From Adiantum capillus-veneris (Eukaryota; Streptophyta; Polypodiopsida; Polypodiales; Pteridaceae), in NCBI GenBank assembly GCA_014529385.2, contig CM043948.1, positions 83,878,260 through 83,942,259 on the forward strand: a stretch of DNA of 64,000 nt. The letters are read 5' to 3'. Shown one piece after another: positions 21,688 to 30,824 of the stretch (position 1 is the first letter of the stretch; each line of letters begins with the position of its first letter). Both the position numbers and the translations under genes were made by a program. A model generated the notes under the pieces. That model had not been told where the DNA came from. It searched no databases and worked only from the letters and a program-made list of their open reading frames with translations.

Positions 21688-23067
21688 ATGGATATGCATG
21701 GTTACAGCATCTTGTTTGAGAGAGGGTCATGGAAAATGACTAAAGGCTCAATGCTGATTGTAAAGGGCACAAAGAAAGGGACACTTTACTGCATGCATGG
21801 AAAGGCCGTGTTGGGTAAGTTTATTGCATTGGCTGAAATTAACTCTCACATGGAATTGTGGCACAAGAGGCTTGGCCATATGAGCCAAAAGGGCCTTTCT
21901 AAGCTTTGTACTTTGAACAAGCTTGATGCTAAAGGCACAAAGCTTGATTTTTGTAATGAATGCCAATATGGCAAGCAAGTAAAGCGTTCTTATTACTCTG
22001 GTGTCTCTCGTAAATCTTGTGTGCTTGATCTTGTACATTTTGATATATGTAGCATGCCTACTAAGTCTATGGGTGGTGCATGTTATTTTGTCTCCTTTGT
22101 TGATGATCATTCTAGAAAAATTTGGGTTTATTTGCTTAAGTCTAAGGATGAAGCCTTTGCTGCGTTTAAGAGATTTCATACATTTGTCACCACCCAAACA
22201 GGTAGAAAGCTAAAATGCTTGCGTACAGACAATGGGGGGGAGTACACAAGTGTTGAATTTAACAAGTTTTGTCAAAATTTGGGCATTAAGAGGGAGCTTA
22301 CTGTGCCATACAGCCCCTCTTCTAATGGTGTGGCTGAAAGATTCAATAGGACACTTTGTGAGAGGGTGAGATGCATGCTGTCCACAGCTAATCTCTCTCA
22401 TGGATTTTGGGGAGGAGCTTTGAAAACTGCAGTGCATATATGCAATCGATCCCCTCACATGTCTTTGAAAGGTGACATCCCTGAAGAGGTTTGGTCTGGC
22501 AAGCCTGCTTCATATGATCACTTACGCATTTTTGGTTGCGAAGCTTTTGTGCATGTAAGACTAGAGTTGAGGAGTAAACTAGATGCGAAGTCCATTAAAG
22601 GTCTCTTCATGGGATATGGTGAAGAAGGCAAAATGGGTTACAGGATTTGGTTACCTCAGCTCAAAAGGGTTGTGCGCAGTCGGGATGTTGTTTTTAATGA
22701 GGCAAGGCTGCTTCAAAACAATTGTGCCTCAAAGCAAGACCATAAAAGGGTGAAATTTCAGCATGACCAGCCACCTGTTAGGCCTATTTTTGACCCTCAG
22801 GATGCACCACAAATGGCTGAAAATGTAGATGATCCAGTGGTGTTTGAGCCAGATGATGTTGGACAGCAAATTGAGGCTCCTGAAGGGCATTTGCAGCCAA
22901 GAAACAATTCTGAAAATGATGTACAGCAGCCCATTGTTGATGATTTTGTCGTGCCACCTGATGTAAACCCATTGCCTGATAATGTGGATCATTGGGTGAG
23001 GCGGTCTACTCGTCAAAGACAGCCTGTGAGTCGATATGACCCCGATATGTTCAAACCAAGGGCATAG
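21688..23067 (+). pseudogene. copia-E integrase
   Basis: A 459-codon frame with the HHCC finger (LWHKRLGHMS and CNECQYG), the catalytic core (HFDICSMPT, RTDNGGEY, NGVAERFNR, all three acidic residues present) and the copia C-terminal motifs (FGCEAFVHV, GLFMGYGEEG, SRDVVFNEA). The acidic tail leads to the RRSTRQRQPVSRYDP linker that normally precedes reverse transcriptase. Here it ends at a stop because the following 100 or so codons have been deleted near 23050. This is the best-preserved coding block of the element. Confidence 0.9.
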
Positions 23068-24378
23068 ACTTTCAGGAAGTGTTCTCTCCTGTTGTGAAGA
23101 TGACCACTTTGCGTGTATTGTTTGCCATTGTGGCTGCTCTTGATTTGGAAATGGACCAAATGGATGTACGTACCGCTTTCTTGCATGGTGATGTGGAAGA
23201 AGAGCTTTACATGAAGCAACCCGAGGGTTTTGTCATCCCTGGCAAGGAACATTTGGTATGTATGCTCAATAGAAGCTTGTATGGGCTGAAACAATCATGT
23301 AGACAGTGGTACAAGAAGTTTGATCGCTTCATGCTTAAACATGGTTACAAAAGAAGCCATGCAGACCATTGTTTGTATACCAAACGTGATGAGGATGGCA
23401 GCCCTATCATTCTTGTGCTCTATGTAGACGATATGTTGATAGCTGCAAAGAAAAGAAGCACTGTTGATGCTCTTAAAGGGCAGCTGAAATCTGCGTTTTC
23501 AATGAAAGACCTTGGGGCAGTTGAACATATACTTGGAGTGCGTGTTACACGGCAAAGAGACAAGCGCCTATTGTATTTGTCGTAAGAAAAGTACATTGAA
23601 AAGGTGCTGGACAGATTTAACATGGCTGAAGCAAAGCCTCTTGGTGTGCCACTACAGCCATATGTCAAGATCTCCAAGGATGATTGTCCCAGTCAAAGGA
23701 AGAAGCCAATGACATGCAAAGTGTGCCTGATGCTTCAGGTTGTGGTTCACTTATGTATGCTATGGTTGCTACTAGGCCTGACATAGCCCATGCAATGGAG
23801 TTGTGAGCCGGTTTATGGCTAATCTAGGCAGGTTGCATTGGGATGCAGTGAAGTCCATTATGAGATACTTGAAAGGGACTAAAAACAAATGCCTCTGCTA
23901 TGGTAAAGGACCAATGGAATTGAAAGGATTTTGTGACTCTGACATGGCTGGTGATGTGGATACACGGAAATCCACAAGTGGCTATGTATTTACTCTTGCG
24001 GGAGGTGCTGTTTCATGGTGTTCTAGATTGCAAAGATTTGTTGCATTGTCTACGACGGAGGGTGAATATATTTCAGCCACTGAAGCTTCCAAAGAAGCTA
24101 TTTGGTTAGCACGCCTATGTAGTGAGTTTTGTTTGCCTGCCAAGGCACCTATGCTTGGTTGTGATAGCCAGAGTGCCATATGTCTGGCAAAGAACGCCAT
24201 GTTTCATGCACGCACAAAGCATATTGATGTGCGGTATCACTTCATACGAGAAGTGCTTGAGGATGGCCTTATTACATTGGTTAAGGTCCATACATCACAA
24301 AATCCAGCCGATGCTCTTACTAAGTGCTTACCCAAAGCACAACATCATCTATGCATAGAGATGGTGGGAGTCACGTAG
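23050..24378 (+). pseudogene. copia-E reverse transcriptase and RNase H
   Basis: Starts inside the reverse transcriptase at DFQEVFSPVVKM, followed by QMDVRTAFLHGD and the YVDDMLIA box (23421-23444). A TAA at 23583-23585 replaces what should be a Gln codon. Two frame changes lie between about 23710 and 23800. The RNase H domain (23803-24378) keeps the CDSQSAI and KHIDVRYHFIRE motifs near the C-terminus, and the frame stops just before the polypurine tract. Confidence 0.9.
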
Positions 24379-24413
24379 CTTAAAGGCGCCATTTATGCCT
24401 TTAAGTGTGAGGT

Positions 24414-24675
24414 TGTTGGGTTAAAGGCCTAAATAACCCCTTTTTGTACATTTTTATACTTTTGAACTTGGACACATTTTTTAAAGGTCACTTATAATAA
24501 AAGTGGGAAACCCAAAACTCACTTATTGAGTTTTCTCCAAAAACGTGAGCTCTCTCTCTCTCCCTCTTCTTCTGCTAGCGCTTCCTCTCCTGCTGCTCTT
24601 CGCCTCCCCTCTCTGCACACACACTGCACTTCCTCGCGTGCTCTTTCACTTGCACACACCGCCGGGCGCTCATCA
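24414..24675 (+). repeat. 3' LTR of copia-E
   Basis: 262 bp, TGTTGGGTTAAAGG to CATCA. It follows a GTGTGAGGT purine-rich tract. TATA-like TATAATAAAA at 24493-24502. Confidence 0.9.
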
Positions 24676-24680
24676 GACAC

Positions 24681-25445
24681 ATCAGATCACTTGCTTACAT
24701 AGGAGCATCTACATGGACTTAGGAGAGGATCTTGGATCTCTTCTTGGACAGGTTCATTGCTTGGATCTACAGACTGGAGCGGGACTTTAGTGCTTTGGAC
24801 TCTCTTGGAGAGTTACCCGCGAGATGCGGGAGGTCAGCCATCATTACGTGACTACATCCGGAGTCACCCGGAGCTTGGCTTGGATGGTAGTACAGTTGCT
24901 CTTCTACACTCCTCATCATTTGGATTTCTACCTTCAGAGTTGCTTACAATCACCCTCTGTAACCTTCCAGCAGACTTATCCCCCGACCTGGGCAGTAGGC
25001 CACTCCCAACTCATTTACATTGAGTCACACCGAGATGTGGTTTGGTGGCGTTGTTGGCGTGGATTCTGTTTTGGTTGACACCGGAGGATTGGAGGCAGGA
25101 GATACAAGCAAGATGGTGCAGACAGATTAGTCTGGCCTTTCCTCTTCTCAAAGGATCTTCACAGCGCAGACTTCTCAATCTGGCTTCCCTTCTTCATACA
25201 GGATGATTACGATGCAAACAGCTTGGTCTGACCACACCTCTTCTCAGAGGCCCTTCATAGCGCAGACTGTTGAGTCTGGCTTTCCTTGATTCGGAGGTGG
25301 TATGTGCGGTCTCCCGATGACTGTTGCAGCTTACGGTAGCTTCTACATTGCAGACTGTTTAGTCTGGCTCTCCTTGATTCAGAGGAGTTTACGGCGCAGA
25401 TTGCTACATTTGGCCTTCTTGGAGTTTTACACAGTTTAGCCACTT
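24681..25445 (+). other. LARD-D interior between copia-E and the solo LTR
   Basis: Contains several diverged copies of a GCGCAGACT-GTCTGGC-like phrase (about 25109-25400, roughly 80-100 bp apart) but no coding motif. Confidence 0.4.
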
Positions 25446-26664
25446 TGTCACGTGACACATCCAAACGTATGTGTCCGTGGACAAGCTACAGCATGATCAG
25501 GGTTCAGTCAGTCCAGTCGAGTCTAGATTAGCAGTGATCTGGCACTTTTGTGAGTCTATTCGTAGACTGTGCATGCCCAGTCACTTAGCATAGATGCATA
25601 TCCTTTGGTTGCACACAGCATGATCATCAACATTTCCATCAGATTCCATCAGAGTCAGTTTGGGAAATTTTCAAGTGACTTTATCCTATTTTTCCCTATT
25701 TTTGACATTTTTCACTTATTTATTAAGTGACTTTTGTTGGGTACTCAGTAGGGCAAATTGGGTAAGTTAATATATAAGCAGACCCAAGTTAGCACAATAG
25801 GGCAGATGAGCCAAGAGCACAACAGGCTTCCCCAAGCAGCAGGTGCTCCCTCCCTCTCTCAACAAGACCTCCCCAAGTCATCCCTTGGTGAGCCATCCCC
25901 AGCATTTAGCATCGCCATCCACTGCCCCCCTTTGGCGTTTTCTTCCATAGCAAACCCTCGCCAGCAAAGTCAGCATCGTGGCGTTTTTCCCCCCTACAGC
26001 CACTTCAGCCAATAGCGTTTTTGGACTCAGCCACTTCAGCTAATTTAGCGTTCTTGGACTCAGCAAAAAATCAGCCAAATTCAGCAAGTTACTAACGCTA
26101 GTAAACCTGCCATTTTCAGCATTGGAAAACCTGCAAATTCCAGCGTTTTCAGCCTGCGACAGTGACCCAAAAACGCAGCCAGAAAGTGCCAGACTTCAGT
26201 GTTTTTCATCCTTATAGGAACCTCGACGAACCCGTCATTTTCAGCCATAAAGACAGCAGTAAAACAGTCCTTTTCAGCCACCAAGACAACCCCGAAATTC
26301 AGCAGATAGAAGACCACAGATTTCAGCCATCAAGTCGTCGTCGTCACCACCATCGTCGTCATCGGCATAGTCCAATTGCATCGTCATTGTACACCTTTGT
26401 GCAATCAAAAGTAGACCATTCTCGCCGACGAGAGTGGGGCCTTCGGAGGAGGGTTTTACAACCTCTCGGGTGTCGTATCTCTTCTCTCTCCTTCTCTCAG
26501 TCTCATACACTTGCACGCACAATCTCCACTCACTTTGTTCGTGATCATAGCACTCTCCATAAAGACGGAAGGCTCTCTCCTTCCCTAAGAACTAAAAGGA
26601 ACCTTGAGTAAATATAGATCACTAATCTTGAGAAAATACAACATTCATTCCGCTGCACCTTACA
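25446..26664 (+). repeat. Solo LTR of the element-F family
   Basis: 1219 bp matching the element-F LTRs at 36031-37221 and 30825-32590 on the other strand. It starts with the palindrome TGTCACGTGACA and ends GCACCTTACA. A perfect target duplication CACTT borders it (25441-25445, 26665-26669). There is no internal region, so it is a product of LTR-LTR recombination. It has a TATATAAG box near 25771, GCGTTTTT motifs at 25930-26170 and CT-rich sequence near 26471. Confidence 0.9.
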
Positions 26665-26669
26665 CACTT

Positions 26670-27044
26670 GGCCACACTGGGTTCATGCATTGACAGGCTT
26701 CCGGTCATACTCATGACGGTTCTTGGGCTTCTCCATTTTCTCCAGACGGTTTGACTACAGACACCCACAGATCCTATTGGGCAGGACACTTGCAGGTCTA
26801 TTGCACTTCTTTTACGACAAGGAGTCGTTCTCACACTCAGTTTGGGACCTTCACGCAGTATCTTCACCTTGTATCGGCGGAGTACAGTAGTTTGCTACAC
26901 TGCTCGTGACGGCACTTTACCATGGAGATTTCTCGGCGGCTGGGACACCCGAGACTGTTGCAGACATTGCAGTAGACATCTTCATCATTTGCCTCACATC
27001 TTCGGCTTCATGCGGTTTCTTGAGCATATGGTGCTGAGAGGGGG
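26670..27044 (+). other. 3' end of the LARD-D interior
   Basis: No coding motif. It ends in GAGAGGGGG directly before the LTR, the likely polypurine tract. Confidence 0.5.
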
Positions 27045-27383
27045 TGTTAGACTTACACCACTCTGTTGCTTCACAGGTTTAGGGCATACATGTACTGCTA
27101 GTATGTCTCTTGGCTGGCCACCCATAGTCTAGGTTGCTCCTGGTTTGGTGGCCCGAGTTTGGGGCCGGGCGCCCTCTTTTCCCGGGCGCCCTCATATATT
27201 TCCGTATATCATTTTTCTGTTGGGTCGTGGGGATTTTTATCAGGCCTTGCTCTACCTCCCCTTGGGCACCTTTTTATAGGGGCAGGGGAGTAACCACTTC
27301 CACACTCATCTCACAGAGATCATCTGATCATTGTACGGGTTTTTTGCTCATGGGCTGATCGCCCCCTCGTCACCATATCCAGC

Positions 27384-27432
<49 letters not shown>

Positions 27433-27457
27433 GCTTCCGCACACGCGCGCACTCACA
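27045..27457 (+). repeat. 3' LTR of LARD-D
   Basis: 413 bp, TGTTAGACTTACACC to ACTCACA, with a TTTTTATAG box at 27271-27279 and a 46-nt CT run at 27385-27430. Confidence 0.9.
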
Positions 27458-27996
27458 AAATGGAGCCCGAAACTGTGAATTACAGCCTGCTGGGTATTTT
27501 TGCAGGTTCAGGGTTTTGACCCTAATTGATCTCTAATACTTTCAGGAGCTTTGGGGAAGCGAGGGGATCGCTATACAAGTGTTTTGGTGCATTTTCGGGG
27601 CAGAAAACAGAGAATTCAGCGTGCTGCAAATTCTTGCCAGGTTTGGGAAAGTGTCTGTATGCATCGGGAAAACCTCTTGCTGTGGGTATGCTGCCGAAAT
27701 CGGGCTAGAGTAGGCCATTTTCGGCCCAGTGAAAGCGGGGCAGCTCATAGGAATTTGCAGGTTTTCTCCCAAGTTTTATAATAATAAAGAAATACCGAAA
27801 GGGGCGCGAGTCTTTGGGGCCTATATGGTGTCGCTATGTGCTCGAGCACTTTAGCTGCCAAGCCGTGGTTTGTTTGAAGGGTTAATTCAGTCAGGTTTAT
27901 TTGTGAAGCTTTCCTCTGTGTCATAAAGTCAAGTAAAGCTTTTCAAGTAAAGAATCGGGTGAAAGCTTAAGTCTACCGCCCTATGGGCCGGTTTCA

Positions 27997-28360
27997 TCCT
28001 CTGTGAATCGGATGAGTTTTCACGCGAGAAAACTCTCCGTTTTCGCAGTCCTTCGCGATGGAACTGTGCGTATGTGTGGGGATTAGCAATCAGCTAATCT
28101 GGTTCCTGTTTAGAATGCTCTTGCCTTGGTTAACGCGCATAAAACCCCCAGAACTGTACATGGTTATCTGAGAAGCCCAACTAGTGGGGCATTACCATTT
28201 GTGCAAAGGGGGGAGAGAGAGATGACGAGCACATTACCATATGCGCAAAGGGGGGAGAGAGAGAGATGCACGAGAGCAAATCATCGCGCTGCATGAGACA
28301 ATGAAGAAGGCAAGCTTTTCATTAAAGGTGCGATCACGTGCACCCACTACTCACACACAC
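27997..28360 (-). repeat. Antisense gypsy LTR fragment
   Basis: The plus strand here matches plus 39825-40130 (the gypsy-G 5' LTR, transcribed leftward), while 27463-27996 next to it matches the same LTR in the opposite sense. Two gypsy LTR pieces therefore meet head to head at about 27997. A (CA)n run closes the fragment near 28352-28372. Confidence 0.65.
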
Positions 28361-28479
28361 ACACACACACACAATAGAGCACAATCAATAAATATCAGCC
28401 TCCTCTCTCAGTTTTGGGTGCTCCCTCTTGGGATGAGTGATTCTGGAGTGTGTTGGCCTGCAGGTGGTTTTGTCACAAG

Positions 28480-29140
28480 ATGGGCACCACGTGCCAATAG
28501 AAAAGAACAGACTAAACAAACTTTTAGCACTTCAATAACAACCGAACTGAAAGAGAGAGACGACAGGTGACACGGAGTGGCGGAATTCCACCCCAGAGAG
28601 TATTGGCCCCAAACCTTGGCACCCCTTTCGGTATTTCTTTATATTGCATCAACTCAGTACAAGCCGATACTCCAGACTCTGCACCTTCTCTAGGAAGCAT
28701 GCGAGAGAATGAGCCCTATCCTCATATTTAAGGCCCTTGGCCTAAAAAGAAATTACAGTGAAAAGCCTTCAAACTCAAAAGCATTTGGTCCAAAAGCAAA
28801 GCCAAAAAGCTGCCAGCGCAATTTACAAAAATCCGTACAGTCCTGCCACTTCGGCACCGCCAGCGTGAAAAGCGAAAATCCATACAATTTTGCCACGTCA
28901 TCAGCCACGTGATTTTCGGAAATCTGCCACGTTATCAGCCTGCTTTGCAAGTTCTTGTGTGTGTGTGTGAGTCCTACTTTATTTCCTTTATGTCACTTGG
29001 GGCCCCATCGGACGGGGTCCCCATAAGTTGGTAGGACTTCTTCTTCTGTTACTTGTTCTTCTTAGGGTTTAGGCCCCTCGGCCGGCATCTGCTAGTTGGC
29101 TCCCTTCTTTAGGGCTTTGACACGTCAGTAGTTTGTGACA
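28480..29140 (-). repeat. Gypsy LTR of the gypsy-I family
   Basis: On the minus strand it starts TGTCACAAACTACTG at 29140, just after a GAAGGGGAGA purine tract, and aligns in order with the plus-strand LTR at 42161-42733, including the GGGGCC/GAAATACC block at 28604-28642. The left edge is uncertain. The region to its right should be the 3' end of the same element's interior. Confidence 0.6.
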
Positions 29141-29535
29141 TCTCCCCTTCTTGAAAGAGAGTAATCGTCCGCGGATTACAACATATCTGCAAAACAACTC
29201 AAGTTAGCTCAAAAATTTCCGAGGGTCATTCCGAGGGACGTTCCGAGTGAGAATCAGTTTGCTCTTTTTGTTAAGAAGTTAGCTTCTCCTTTCGGCTCTT
29301 TTGATCAAGGAGTTAGCTTCTCCTTTCGTCCAGATAGGAACTCTTGATATTCGGTGTAGTAAAATTAGCCATCACACCCAGACCGTACTGATCTTCCACG
29401 GGTGTCTTGATGCACTAAAATTACATACCCAGTCAATCTCATCCAATTAGGAATGTTCAGGAATTGGCACATCACAATGCAACAGAAATGCTTACATATG
29501 CATGTTACAAGACATAGAAACATAAAGCCATCGAT
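29141..29535. other. Probable gypsy interior without recognisable domains
   Basis: Nothing coding recognised. The first bases on the minus strand form the polypurine tract of the neighbouring LTR. Confidence 0.3.
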
Positions 29536-29880
29536 GAGCACTCCTCCCGCATAACCTAACAAGGTCCGGGCCGAGAGATATTCAACGACTCCCTCATCAC
29601 TCCTCCCGCATAACCTAAAAAGGTCCGGGCCGGCGGGAGATATAGAGGCCTTTTACAACCAAACGCCCCCCAGACCGCAGGCTGCGTCGTTTGGAGGTGC
29701 TGAGAGTAACCAGTGCTCAGACTTCTTAATACTCCTCCCGCGTAACCATCCAGGTCCGGGCCGGGTGTCACAACAACAATACTCCCCCAGTAAATAACCA
29801 CAAGGATCCGGGCCATGAGTATGAACAAGCATTCTCAAACATCATTTCTCACTACTCCACCCGGGAGTAAACTCACCAAT
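29536..29880. repeat. Degenerate tandem repeat around TCCGGGCC
   Basis: Four units share CTCCTCCCGCATAACC...GGTCCGGGCC, at about 29545, 29600, 29731 and 29790, with irregular spacers, plus a weaker fifth near 29856. Confidence 0.65.
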
Positions 29881-30011
29881 CATTGAAACCAGTATTACAA
29901 CCAGAGTCAAATAATTCAAATCGGCACCAAGACAGGTTCAAAACAGATACGATCCATTTCAAACAAATTACAAACAGGATCACCAAACAAGTTCTCAAAC
30001 AGATTTCAAAC

Positions 30012-30490
30012 TTAAAAAGCAATCTCGACATCAGTCGAGCTCGAAAAGTCGACTGACTTTCCAACTTGAAACCTGCATAAAAAATATAGGGTTAGGTTCA
30101 TTCCATAGGATCGTAGCCGAGCACAGCATGGTCCATCAGCTCTTGGACAAACAATGTTTCTTTGGCGGCGATGGTAGTCCCAAGATAGCAATCGCACTGG
30201 ACCTCCAAGGTCATCTGATCGTGAAGAGACATCTACTGGGAGATGTCGAGAAGCTTCAAGTTATAATCTATTAGGGTTTCCATGGCAAGCATTTCAGGAT
30301 ACCCCACTCTGCCAGAAGTTGCACTCCGAAGGAAGATGTCAGAAACCATATAACTTCGGGCAAATTTTTTTTTTCTTGAAAGCTTGCCAAGTCCTTGGAA
30401 GTGTGCGGCTTGGTAGCTATAGTCATCTACATGGTACTGTCTCTGAGAAAAACAATAGCTTGAAACAAATCTTGGATCCTTCTCTTGCAA
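30012..30490 (-). CDS. Unrecognised open frames in a gypsy-like interior
   Basis: An 85-codon frame (30233-30490) and the open stretch downstream share no motif I know. The peptide includes FLRSATSGRVGYPEM. It lies upstream of the LTR at 28480-29140 in the same orientation, so it may be a remnant of that element's protein, but this is only an inference. Confidence 0.2.
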
Positions 30491-30586
30491 GTGATCTTAA
30501 TGGCTTATGCCCTCTAAGACATGAGCGGTGAAGACGGGAGCGCGCCCGATGCGCGATGAAGTAAGGATGGGAGTGGCTAATAATCC

Positions 30587-30783
30587 CGGGTTGGAGGGCG
30601 AAGATACCTTGAATAAATTCCAGTAAAGTCCGGTCCGGGTTGGAGGGCGAAGATACCTCGAATAAATTCCAGAAGTCTATGGTTTGCTCTGTCTGCTCTT
30701 TTGTGGGATCGGGTTGGAGGGCGAAGTTACCTCGAGTAAATTCCAGAAGTCGCTGGTTTGCTCTGTCTGCTCTTTTGTGGGAT
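30587..30783. repeat. 74-bp tandem repeat, two and a half units
   Basis: Units at 30636-30709 and 30710-30783 are 74 bp each and nearly identical. A shortened unit lies at 30587-30635. Each starts CGGGTTGGAGGGCGAAG and ends TTTTGTGGGAT. Confidence 0.9.
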
Positions 30784-30824
30784 TAAAAATCAAGGGAAGG
30801 AAACAAACAAATAAAGTTAGTGGT

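Larger units (their letters stand above)
19430..24675 (+). mobile_element. copia-E: full-length Ty1/copia element, inactivated
   Basis: LTRs 19430-19686 and 24414-24675 flank a complete set of copia domains, and the perfect 5-bp duplication GACAC borders both ends (19425-19429, 24676-24680). The primer-binding site follows the 5' LTR. The coding region has frameshifts near 21585 and 21685, a deletion of the start of reverse transcriptase near 23050, a TAA at 23583 and shifts near 23710 and 23795. The LTRs differ at about a dozen positions, so the insertion is not recent. It lies in the LARD-D interior. Confidence 0.95.
18211..27457 (+). mobile_element. LARD-D: non-coding LTR element carrying two further insertions
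   Basis: LTRs lie at 18211-18626 and 27045-27457. The primer-binding site TGGTATCAGTAGC follows the left LTR and a GAGAGGGGG tract precedes the right one. The flanks AAACG and AAATG are a 5-bp target duplication differing by one C/T. Without the nested copia-E and solo LTR the interior is only about 1.9 kb and shows no gag, protease, reverse transcriptase or integrase motif. It is thus a non-autonomous element. It sits inside the gypsy-C 3' LTR, whose sequence resumes on the right side. Confidence 0.85.
17463..27996 (+). repeat. 3' LTR of gypsy-C, split by LARD-D
   Basis: The left part is 17463-18210 and the right part 27463-27996, about 1.28 kb once LARD-D is removed. The order of blocks matches the gypsy-G 5' LTR on the other strand (42924 down to 38989). 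It begins TGTCACGAGG. The right end is set by comparison with gypsy-G, where the LTR ends CGGTTTCA next to a primer-binding site. AATAAAGAAATACC near 27783 carries a polyadenylation signal. Confidence 0.75.
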
